Shown piece after piece: positions 55,433 through 64,000 of a stretch of 64,000 nt of DNA. Made by a program: the position numbers and the translations under genes. The notes below the pieces were generated by a model. The model saw nothing but the letters and a program-made list of their open reading frames with translations. It was not told the DNA's origin and did no database searches. How positions within the stretch are numbered: the first letter of the stretch is position 1; each line of letters begins with the position of its first letter. This DNA comes from Clavulina sp. PMI_390 (Eukaryota; Basidiomycota; Agaricomycetes; Cantharellales; Hydnaceae), in assembly GCA_015039315.1 (NCBI GenBank), contig WIDE01000030.1, forward strand, positions 318,293-382,292, read 5' to 3'.

Positions 55433-57251
55433 ATGGAGAAAGTCGCATACTCAGACGAAGTCGATGTACTTCCGTATGTCTCCATCGTCTTGCTCACTTG
55501 ATTTCTTCATGGCTAATGTTCATGACCGTCGGGCTGTTTAAACAGTTACTCCTCCAAGATTAAGAACTCTCAACAGGTCCTTCACTTCGGGGACCTCCCT
55601 TTCAAGCGCTATGGTAAGTAACCATCGTTCATATACTTCCTAGCTCAGTGAACTTATTTCGACGACGTTACAGCTTGGCAGGAGCGGTGGCAGCGAGTGC
55701 GGCCTGCCTGGGTCGGACCATTTGCTGGAGAGTTTTTCGGTGTCTTCTGGTGAGTGATTTCAGAAACTAATGTAGTTCACGGATGTGCACGTCCCTGATC
55801 GTTTAATTTCACTGGCCGAAATGCAGCTACTGCTATGCCGGAGTCGGGGCCCAAGCCGCATTCTTCTACTCCCAAGCCACAAATGAGGCAGGGTTCGGCA
55901 GTGAGTCTGGCACACTCCGGCACCATTGTTCGCCATCTCAACCCTCTTTCTACTTTCTGTCATGACACAATAGGTCTGTTCACCGTCGGTGCTGCATATG
56001 CCATCGGGATTGCGCTAGCCGTTACTACGGGAGGTAGGCTATCTCTACTCCGACCCCTTCTTGCTGGGTGAGCTCCGCTCTGACAATTCATGGCTCGGTA
56101 GGTATGAGCTCAGGGGCAAGCTTCAACCCTGCATTTATTGTTGCGATGGCCACTTGGCGAGGTATGTTTTTGATGCTGCCTTGCAGAGGTTGCGCTCTGG
56201 ATCTGCAGCACGCCGTACTCACCTTCATCTTAATTTCATAGATTTCCCCTGGAAGAGGGTTCCCCTTTACATTGCCGCCCAGCTCCTCGGGGCTGTAGCC
56301 GCCTGCCTCGTCGTTTACTGCCAGTGGCATGTCGAACTTTCAGTGAGTATAGCTCTTTATTACTCTTAGTTTCCTTGACTTAACGACCTCTCTTGACCTT
56401 CCTCTCTTTTTCCCCAGGTGATTGAAGCTGCGATGATCAAGGCCGGGAAAGGGGCCGCCGTCATCTCTGCTAGTGGGCCTGCAGGAGTATTCGCATTCGT
56501 GAGTAGAATAATCCTTGACCTTCAGCGCACCCCTTGACTGAGCTTGCGGCCCTTCCCTCTCCATTTTGCTTTCTCAGTACCCGGCAAAGACGCCTCTGAA
56601 ATGGGTGTTTGCAAATGAATTCTTCTGCGACTTCTTCATCGGATTGGTCTTCTGGTACGGCACCTTTTTGTCCCCAAGTCGCTACTTTTGTGGTTCACCA
56701 AACTGATTTATAATCATCAGGGGTATGATCGACTTTACCAACGTTTTCTCTTCGCCTACGGCTGTCCCTCTCCTCATCGGCCTCGCGTACGGCGTCGCCA
56801 TTTGGGGCTTCGTTCCCCTGACCGTGGCACTGAACCCTGCACGAGATTTCGGTAAGCCAGTCTTCGCCTCAATTATCTTTTACCCACCGTTTCTGATCTC
56901 TGTCTTTCACAGGTGGACGTATCTTGGCCGTGATGATGTGGGGGAAGGGCGCTTGGGGAGGCACCTACTCCGCTATTGGCCTGCTCACAGCGTTCCCTGC
57001 CACCTTGGCTAGCACATTGTAAGCCCATCCCCTTCTAATATGTGCTTCATGGGGTGTCTCACATCGCTATTCCGTCAATAAACAGTATCTATCAGGTGTT
57101 CCTCGTCGATTATTCCCGTGTCCTCACTGTCTCAGCGCGCGAGATCGACTTCAACAGGCAGCTCCGCCAGGAACATTACGATGCCAAGCAGCGCAGCTAC
57201 ATTTCATCTGGCAACAGCCTGGAGTCTGGTAGCATGGCTGAGGTTGTCTAA
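55433..57251 (+). CDS. Aquaglyceroporin (MIP family channel)
   Basis: Plasma-membrane channel for water, glycerol or similar small solutes. The ATG at 55433 gives MEKVAYSDEVDVLP; later exons give WVGPFAGEFFGVFWYCYAGV, LFTVGAAYAIGIALAVTTG, GMSSGASFNPAFIVAMATW (first NPA box). Then come PLYIAAQLLGAVAACLVVYC, FFCDFFIGLVFW, AVPLLIGLAYGVAIWGFVPL and TVALNPARDFGGRILAVMMW (second NPA box). The final membrane segment is AIGLLTAFPATLASTLIYQV, then a cytosolic tail ending SLESGSMAEVV (stop 57249-57251). Both NPA motifs and the NPARD Asp typical of glycerol-conducting members are kept. About eleven exons in 1.8 kb. Solute preference is an inference. Confidence 0.87.
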
Positions 57252-57918
57252 TGTGTAGAAGGAAGCACAAAATATTTCAATGCGACACTGTTAACGGACG
57301 TCAGCATCCGTACATCATATCTTCGCTTGCTTTTCTAATGGGGAATGCTTCTTTGCTACTGGTTCTGCGCTCAAATTTGGGTTTCTGGTCTTTGATGTAT
57401 ATGTATGACAGTACGCTTCATGAATGCGATTAGTTCTCGATTTCAACCTTTCTGGATTCCTAGTACGTGGTGAGGTGTGGTTGGAGGTCTGCGATACAAC
57501 TCCACAGTCGTTACGCCAATGTTCCCATGCGTGCTCGAAAGGTGAACGGCAGCACCAGTGAGGTGACTAAAAAATGCGCAAGAAACAGGGAGCCATAGCC
57601 CTGAAATAGCTGAAGGGCTGGTGCGGCAAATAATAAGTCCACTCGTGGGATGGTTCACTGCATCTAGTAGCAGTTACCAAGTGGCCGGCGCTGCCACAGA
57701 CCAACTAGGCCAATAGGCAAAACACAGATGAGGGGTAATATTGTCATTGCTTGTACAATAACGCGCTTCAGCGTTGATCAGATTAGGTCACAGACTCGTG
57801 GCTGCAGACAGCACCAAGATTATAAGTGTCAAGAAAGAATATCGGTTGAAAGGCGAAAAATGCGGAGAATTCTGGAACAGTTTGACAAGCATGGAGGGGT
57901 CGTGCGTGCAGCGTTCAA
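57252..57918. other. Intergenic region between convergent genes
   Basis: About 670 bp between the aquaglyceroporin stop and the 3' end of the homeodomain gene. Nothing recognised. Confidence 0.45.
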
Positions 57919-59055
57919 TTATGGGGTCAAATGAACGGAGCCAGGTGCCACCAGCTGTCGCTGCTACATTGTGTTAATAGTTCCTCATCAGTCTCGCATA
58001 TATCGATGAAACATGAGGGGAAAAGGTCAAAAGGCTTAGCTTACATTTTCCACCCAGGTGGTTATCTGTTCCTTCGTCAGATTTGTCACGTCAGCCAGCA
58101 TTTCCAGCTCCGCAATGCTAGCGTAACCTTGATATGCTTCGAGCCATTGTTGTAGCAGCTTCATGGCAAAGGGAGCAACCGCATCCTCATTTTGATCTTG
58201 GGTTTGCTCCGATGACCCCGAAAGCGCTTCTTCCTGCGCGTCAGATGTACTTGATTCCGTAGTAGCAGAGAGTGTATCTTTGGCTATGGCGTAATCATGG
58301 AGGCCCGCCAACCATTCATCTCCATCCATCCCAGCCGGAATATGCGCCAAAGAACCCACGAGGGCCTCTTCCAGGAGCTACATATACTTGTTAGCCTGAG
58401 TTCATGGTACACTCCAGTGGTTCAAGATAGTAAGTACATTTTCGAGCACGTCCTCACTGTCTACTGACGCTGAAGCCAGGCTTGACGGTGAAGCAGCACC
58501 TGAGCCTTGAGAAGCGGTCAGATCTGAAGTTATACTGTAAAAATTATAGTGTGTAGGCTCACTATTGCTATCGTCACCACCATCTAATAACTCGGCTTTG
58601 GCACGCGCTAGTGCGATTTCTCCGAGAATGCAGATTATCTGGGCTGCTTCCTCATGTTCGATAGTGTTAAGGTGATCTAGAAAGTCGGATTGACAATCGA
58701 AGGGCGTTTCGCAAGCGTCACAAAACGGTTGGTAGCCAAAGTGCGAAACTGGAGCGATCGGAGACAGAATCGACGTAAGCCGTTAGGGAATCATATTGGT
58801 TAAACTGCCTGATAATTCAGAAGCGATATGCGGGAAATTAGTACTTTGGATGTGATCCGCCATCTCATGCCGCTCGTTTGCTGTAAAGGTGCACTGCTCT
58901 CCGTTTTCGTGAATCCAAAAGCACGTCTTCTCTCCTTCCCAGAACGTAGCGCCATTGTGAGTGAACTCGAAGTGGCATGCTCCAATTATGGGAGACGTAA
59001 TTTTTATTTGGCAATTATTCCAGCGGCAAGTAACTGATGATGACGACGCGTTCAT
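57919..59055 (-). CDS. Zinc-finger protein with a C-terminal homeodomain-like segment
   Basis: The ATG at 59055 gives MNASSSSVTCRWNNCQIKIT. Zinc-finger-like clusters follow: CFWIHENGEQCTFTANERHE then MADHIQSTNFPH, and after an intron FCDACETPFDCQSDFLDHLN then TIEH (C-x2-C-x12-H-x5-H). Next are helical QIICILGEIALARAKAELL and an acidic Ser-rich stretch. The C-terminus is LLQQWLEAYQGYASIAELEM, LADVTNLTKEQITTWVEN, where the last helix keeps the homeodomain W and N (W-V-E-N for W-F-x-N). After the final intron two in-frame acceptors 9 nt apart give WVENQRQLVAPGS or WVENLVAPGS, ending SVHLTP (stop 57919-57921). The homeodomain is short after the recognition Asn. DNA binding is inferred; the weakest point is the GTTTAA donor of intron 1. 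Confidence 0.55.
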
Positions 59056-59096
59056 TCTGGAGTCTGCACGGGGGTCGGAGTGGGCGCGAACCAAAC
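59056..59096. promoter_or_regulatory. 41-bp divergent start-codon gap
   Basis: The minus-strand start at 59055 and the plus-strand start at 59097 leave 41 bp. The transcripts must overlap at their 5' ends, or one start is misplaced (on the minus strand no alternative ATG upstream of 59055 is in frame). Confidence 0.45.
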
Positions 59097-59873
59097 ATGA
59101 CCAAACGCGTACGCCCTGTCACTGTGACCCAACGCGTTGTCCCGATGTCTCAAGTCTCAAAACAGATTCTGGCGTATCATCTCGACTTCTATGCCCGCAG
59201 AGACGACTACTACGACGAAATGCCCAATATGGAAACTGAATCTTCATACGAAAAGTACTGGTGGCGGACGTCGCATCTCGCGTTCATCATCGAGTCTTCC
59301 CCCAATAAAACGATCCGTATCGCGCATGATGAAGATGTTTTCACCAACGAGCCAGGAATTCAGGATCCCGTGTTCCCGACGTATATCTTCGTGCGTCTTT
59401 TGCTCTAGTGCACCCCTTCATCGCCAACTTATGTCGCAGACATCCTTTGCACGTAGAATCAACTTCCCTTGGTGACATACGACGGTGCCCACGTCGATAC
59501 GAGCGCGGAGCATGATAGTTATCCAATTAGGGCCAATATCGACGGCTCTCTCATGGAGATCTCTTTCAAGCACCCGGAACAAGCTGTGAGTGGCTTAGAG
59601 TCCCTGATCTAGGAAATACTCAGTCATGAAAGCCTCTTTTAGACCTATCGACACGTGCTAATCAAGTTCACCGATGAGAAAGATGTCTCAAAAGCCGTCA
59701 GACTTATTGAAACGCACGTTCGCTGTAGTTTCTCCAAGCAGCTGTCCGTTCCCAAGGTTGTTGAACGTCTGCTACAAGAGCCTCGCAAACGAACGGTTCC
59801 GCTGAACGCTACTGACTATGAGCTCAACAAGGAGTACTACAATATTCTCGGCAGTGGAAGTGTCGACGGCTAG
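59097..59873 (+). CDS. Uncharacterised protein
   Basis: The ATG at 59097 gives MTKRVRPVTVTQRVVPMSQV. Exon 1 continues SKQILAYHLDFYARRDDYYD, SSYEKYWWRTSHLAFIIESS and IRIAHDEDVFTNEPGIQDPV. Spliced exons add NQLPLVTYDGAHVDTSAEHD, YPIRANIDGSLMEISFKHPE, and TYRHVLIKFTDEKDVSKAVR, ending DYELNKEYYNILGSGSVDG (stop near 59,871-59,873). Both introns have clean GT..AG ends and keep the frame. About 220 residues, no signal peptide or membrane segment, charged and soluble-looking. I recognise no family. It is divergently paired with the homeodomain gene. Confidence 0.6.
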
Positions 59874-60994
59874 GGCAGTGCTGAAGATGATTGCATACTG
59901 TGGGCTAGCTCAACCTAATCCGCATGCATGGTTCCTGACGGCCCTCGCTCCTATTCATCATGGCTAGCTTTCAAGTTCATAGCACATATCATTCCTTAGC
60001 CTGTCGCCACTCCCGCACTATCACCCTGTGCCCTATATTGTATCCCGATGTCCGCATCCAAAAAAAAAAGACTCCTTTCTTGAGATGGGCGACTTCCACC
60101 TAGCCGCGCGCTCGGCAGATTATGTCCGTCGTTTCCATGTAATCGCAATAAAAAGTAGCGAGAGCACAAGTCCAAAATCAAACCCTTCATATCATTGCCT
60201 AAGCTCTTACTTTGCTCTTGGGGCTCCAGGAGCCATAGTCTGGACGGAGTGGGGAAAAGTCGCTAGGAGGGGTTAGGAATGGATATTGCGCTCAGTATAT
60301 TGCTGGTAATATTTAAAATGACCCCCTCGCTAGGGCTAGCTGATCGAGGCGGTTTCCCTGGACTTTAGACTCAGTGGTCAGAGACTTCTTTATCCACCAT
60401 GGATACATTATTAGCATTCTGGCATCCTTGTACCAGTGTCACACCTGATACTCGGACAATTCAGAGAGCATAGGATGTGTCACATGAAACAGCTAATTCT
60501 AGTGGGGTAATCTTATAGAGCTGCTAGGTACTTATCCGCCTCCGCAAATAAGAGCTTGGCGTAATCGAATGGAGTTTACGGCCTTGTGGGCGTATTAGCA
60601 CACCACCACTACCCATTCGTACTTACCATACAACAATTAGTTATCGACAAGATGGTTTGTAAAAGCCAGCTTACTTTCACGTGAAAACTTCCGTCAACAG
60701 GGTTGGATGATGAACGACGAGCAAGGTGTCCGTCGGTTCGCAATTACTTTAGGCCCCCCTCTGTGATACATATTGGTTGACTCAGTGAAGACGAAGCTTA
60801 AGCGTGGAAGATCAGGCGGTCATAGCAGGCGATTGGTGGAACAGAGCGAAGTGTATTCGAGAGCCGCTGACGAGGAAGGGGTTCGCCTGGACGTGGGAAA
60901 ATCCGTCACGCTCAAACGATCAAGAGAGCTTTGTCTTTCGTCGCGCTTGCCTCCACGAAAGTCGCGTTTTGTATCGTCCCAACCAGCCATGTGA
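59874..60994. other. Intergenic region and unresolved 5' part of the F-box gene
   Basis: About 1.1 kb. 59,874-60,770 shows nothing beyond a 10-base A run at 60,061. From 60,773 a basic frame (KTLKRGRSGGHSRR-like, then LKRSRELCLSSRLPPRKSRF) runs in the same phase as the F-box gene and ends at a TGA at 60,992-60,994, immediately before it. Confidence 0.5.
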
Positions 60995-62562
60995 GTGTGG
61001 GCAGACTTGCCTGCCGAGCTGGCTACTCAGGTGCTGGAAGAAGTGTATCTTCTATCGCCAGCTTCTGGTGATCGCTTCAAACACCGAAACAGCCTGCTTC
61101 GTTGCACCTACGTCTCTCATCAGTTTCACGCAATCGCAAAACCACTCGTATTTCGAGATGTTTTTATCAATGTTCCTTGGGCTTATTCCAAGAAACAGAG
61201 TGGGCTGATTCGCTCGTTCCGCAATCTTCACAAGTTTGTACGTGCGATTCTACTCGAGCCCCACCTCGGAAAATACACTCGTAGACTACTAGTGGAACAC
61301 CTCGGTAGTCACTGCACTGAACTGGAGCCTGAAATAGCTCGATGGGAAGAATCATTTGATGACCAGGAAGTCCAAGATATGCTTTCGACAGACGACATCG
61401 CACGTCCCGAGCTATCTATCATCCTCAATGCACTGCCTACGCTGGGCTTGAGCAACGGGCTTATGCTCCACGGACTCTCAGATGGTGTCTTTATCATCCT
61501 CCTGCATCTGCTTCCCAAGCTGCAAGTGCTCGATATTGAAGCAATGTCCGACTTATCTCACATTGCTTGCTCCTGTTTCGGTCCGATCGGGGGGATAGTT
61601 CCTATCGCTCTCCAGTCGATTTCTGAGCTTTCGCTCTACGGTTCCCTAAGTCCGAGATGTTCTGTAGGTCTCCCGTGTTTCTCGCCCAGCCGTGATCTCA
61701 CATGCCGTATTAGGGTGGACTTCGCGTGGAAGACTTTGCCCCATTCATGGCCCTACCATCCCTCCGAACAATAAAAGTGTACGATGTCTGCGAAGTAGAC
61801 CCCGACCGACCTCGATGGCTCCAGCTGGATGTGCCAATGTTGGATACTTCCATCCCGTCTTTCCCGGCATTCCTCAGGGTGCCTGGAGGGTATGGTCTGC
61901 TGGCTAATTCAAGTTCAATCAGGAGTCTTTGCCTCACAAGCTGTGCCGTGCCGTCTCAAACTTTGAGCCGGGTCGTCAAGCTCCCAAAGCGCTTAGAAAT
62001 TTTCAAGTACGAGATTATGGACACAAACAGCGAACCCTTCTCTCCCCTCCATTTAGTACCTGGTCTATCTAGCCAGCTATCTTCACTGAGGGAGCTGGAA
62101 ATTACGATTGACAGGTGCAACGACCACTGGGATGGATCGGTCATTGGCTCGCTTTCTGGTATGATCGCGTTGAAGAAGCTGTCTATCCCCTTGCGCTTTT
62201 TGTTTGCTGGAGAGCTCGAAGAGGATCCCCTTGACGAAGATGAAATATTTGTTGCAGAAAAACGCCGGAAAGACAAGGGAATACTTCTTCATCGCCCATA
62301 CAGTCGTAATCCTCTTGATGATCTCCTCCCTCCGAACCTAGTCACGCTCAAGCTCGACATAGAAAGTCTCCCTCTAGCCGAATTCATCGATCAAACAGGG
62401 ATCCCTCGAAGCTTGTTCCACACCCGACAACGCATCCCTTCGCTTCTCGCCCTCATAGTGAACGGGTCCAATCATTGGGCTCCGATGGTGCATCAAGTGA
62501 TAGAACGGGCGCCAAAGCTCGACCCTCCATTCAAACTAACTCTGTTCGTAAGTGAGAGATAA
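60995..62562 (+). CDS. F-box / leucine-rich-repeat-like protein, 5' end unresolved
   Basis: The frame opens WADLPAELATQVLEEVYLLS, then SLLRCTYVSHQFHAIAKPLV, then FRDVFI, an F-box: a Leu-Pro-x-Glu start, a middle helix, and a final 'C-VS--F-A-AKPL-FRDV' helix. F-box proteins bind Skp1 and bring substrates to SCF ubiquitin ligases. The following ~450 residues contain irregular leucine-rich strands (LPKLQVLDIEAM, LSSLRELEIT, MIALKKLSIPLRF, LPPNLVTLKLDIESL). One intron (GTAGGT..TATTAG) near 61,663-61,714 joins CS to GGLRVEDFAPF. It ends TLFVSER (stop 62560-62562). No ATG precedes the F-box in this frame after the TGA at 60,992, so either an upstream exon splices in at the GTGTGGGCAG acceptor or the gene carries a nonsense lesion. 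Confidence 0.68.
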
Positions 62563-63749
62563 TGGACACCTCCGAGTTATATTCTGAACTACGTGCTGAT
62601 CCTCCGACTCGATCCTTCAGAGCATTTCAAACAAGGCTTGAGATCTCACATCTTGTCACCCCAGAAACCCTGAAATCGTCAAATACGACGAAATAACTGA
62701 ATTCAGCTAGCGCAGTGTTGGCTCTCCCAAGCATTCATCGCTCGCTCATAACCCTTCTTGTGAATTTCTTGCGCTGTTGATTGCCACCTGTTTCGTGTAT
62801 TTGTAGCACTGTTATTTATCAGATCTTGTCAAATGAAGACGTCGTACGTTGTTGTAATCAGAGTAGCGGGTGAGAGAAAAAGATGAATGGTGGGAAGAAA
62901 TGGGTATGCTGATCGATTTGGAGGAGAATCTTGAAGGACAAATCTTATGAATAGGTCACTGCCTCAGCTCCACAACTACAAGTCACGGGAACTCGGCGGT
63001 CGAAATACTAGAATTCTGATTTATTCAGGCATGAGATGTCGCGGCTAACTAGCCCTCAAGCTTACCGGAGAGAGACCCCAAATGGGCCACTGACTCGATA
63101 GGACCCGAACAGGACAAACACACAGGATATATATGCTTTATGTTGGAAGAGAAGCGTGTTGAAATTAGCCAGAGGATAATAAACCCCCAAAGAATATATA
63201 GACAACACCGAGCGATGATGGTAATACCTTCGGTGTCAGCTCCATGTTGATAGAGGAGTGGTAGTATATAGAGGACTCTCGAATCTCTCCCATTCGTCCC
63301 ATTCTTCAAGGCAAAAAGGACAAGTCATGCCGGATTAACATTGTTCACGTCGTGCAATATAAGCACTTCCCTTGAATTGGTTCGTTCATGTGTGATTCCC
63401 CATTGTCTAGAACTATCAACGCCATGGATGCTCAAGGTTGATTGTTACTTATATGCGATTAGTTCTCAGCTTCGCGTCTTTTGAATGATGACGCATTGTT
63501 CGAGGTCTGTCAATGCTATCTAAAGCCACTCATCTAATAGTCTCCCGACTGAGCCAAGGGGCAGACAGGCGGGTGGGAAGGGAATTCCCTGTTCTGTTAG
63601 TTTGGGCTACGGATCCTTCAATGGCCGTCTTTTGGTCGAGAAGATATATTCTTCCGTGCGAGAATCATAATGAAGGATATTGTAAGCGACAGTACTTGTC
63701 TTTGGCCCAAGAGATAGCGCATCATCAATATATATCTGAGCGAGTCCAA
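62563..63749. other. Right-hand intergenic region
   Basis: About 1.2 kb with AT-rich stretches (63,120-63,230) and several small frames (63,049-63,309 on minus, 63,513-63,758 on plus). None has a domain or splice continuation that I can support. Confidence 0.45.
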
Positions 63750-63862
63750 CATCATTGAGTGTTACCACAAAGCTCCAAATGAGAGAGATTACAGATTGTG
63801 TCGCATGAAACATTCAATTTCAGCCAAAGCATTCATATTGTACTGCATAACTGATGCTGGGT
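63750..63862 (+). repeat. Left arm of perfect inverted repeat (113 nt)
   Basis: Starts CATCATTGAGTGTTACCACA and ends TAACTGATGCTGGGT. Its reverse complement is found without mismatch at 63,888-64,000. Confidence 0.95.
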
Positions 63863-63887
63863 AGGCACAAGCGAACAACCACTGCCA
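63863..63887. repeat. 25-nt spacer of the inverted repeat
   Basis: Begins AGGCACAAGCG and ends CACTGCCA. It is not self-complementary, so the single strand would form a hairpin with a 25-nt loop. Confidence 0.9.
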
Positions 63888-64000
63888 ACCCAGCATCAGT
63901 TATGCAGTACAATATGAATGCTTTGGCTGAAATTGAATGTTTCATGCGACACAATCTGTAATCTCTCTCATTTGGAGCTTTGTGGTAACACTCAATGATG
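63888..64000 (-). repeat. Right arm of perfect inverted repeat (113 nt, cut by the window edge)
   Basis: Starts ACCCAGCATCAGTTATGCAG and ends ACTCAATGATG at position 64000. Because the arm ends exactly at the last base of the window, pairing with 63,749 and beyond could continue outside. Confidence 0.95.

Noticed and set aside
57919..59873. Divergent homeodomain gene pair as a mating-type (HD1/HD2) locus
   Set aside because: Only one of the two genes has a homeodomain-like segment, its partner does not, and the usual flanking gene (mitochondrial intermediate peptidase) is not seen.
60058..60072. A-rich run as a retroposed poly(A) tail
   Set aside because: Too short, with no target-site duplication and no intronless gene copy upstream of it.
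63607..63836. Small two-exon gene on the minus strand starting inside the foldback (MNALAEIECF...)
   Set aside because: The only donor/acceptor pair gives a frame that does not match the open downstream frame, so no coherent protein results.
1..64000. Transposons, CRISPR arrays, viral insertions
   Set aside because: No transposase, reverse transcriptase, long terminal repeats, regularly spaced repeats or viral protein signatures were seen. The repeats present are explained by tandem gene duplication and the terminal foldback.

Overview
This is a eukaryotic nuclear window, almost certainly from a filamentous basidiomycete (Agaricomycotina). Genes on both strands are cut by many short introns of about 50-100 nt with GT..AG ends. 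Gene spacing is tight. The proteins recognised (Set1 H3K4 methyltransferase, exocyst Exo84, Sec2, Vti1, a Dph4 J-protein, CreB-type deubiquitinase, Zn2Cys6 regulators, an RGS membrane protein, an aquaglyceroporin) are fungal. A Rhizoctonia/Ceratobasidium-like species is my guess from gene style only and is not proven by the sequence.

Layout. 1-373: 5' end of an acyl-CoA ligase running off the left edge (-). 1.1-13 kb: accessory cluster of five GH16 beta-glucanase genes, all on the minus strand. Four look intact, each with a signal peptide, an ExDxxE catalytic motif and a GPI-type tail; one is a pseudogene. Two genes plus flanks form a roughly 4.2 kb tandem duplication. 13.6-18.7 kb: two paralogous Zn2Cys6 transcription factors (-). 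20.5-24.7 kb: USP46/CreB-like deubiquitinase (+). 25.4-44.7 kb: gene-dense housekeeping block holding a DUF302 protein, EXO84, DPH4, prefoldin 6, VTI1, a RING protein, SEC2, a PBDC1/Ypl225w chaperone, SET1 and a molybdopterin-binding-domain protein. 45.6-48.0 kb: a third Zn2Cys6 factor. 48.9-54.5 kb: head-to-tail duplication of an RGS/Rax1-like membrane protein gene. 55.4-57.3 kb: aquaglyceroporin. 57.9-59.9 kb: a zinc-finger/homeodomain gene and an unknown gene, divergent with 41 bp between start codons. 61.0-62.6 kb: an F-box protein with an unresolved start. 63,750-64,000: a perfect inverted repeat with 113-nt arms ending exactly at the window edge.

How the genes relate. The GH16 array probably supplies cell-surface or secreted beta-glucan hydrolases for wall remodelling or nutrition. 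EXO84, VTI1 and SEC2 all act in vesicle docking or fusion and sit within about 10 kb, with prefoldin 6 and DPH4 between them. I did not find a new enzymatic system. The most distinctive signals are structural: 10-nt and 14-nt microexons that carry catalytic residues, a datable tandem duplication with a decayed member, a conversion-like identity tract between the RGS paralogues, a phase-0 intron at the same position inside three Zn2Cys6 clusters, and the terminal foldback. Intron boundaries were read by eye from splice consensus and frame continuity.
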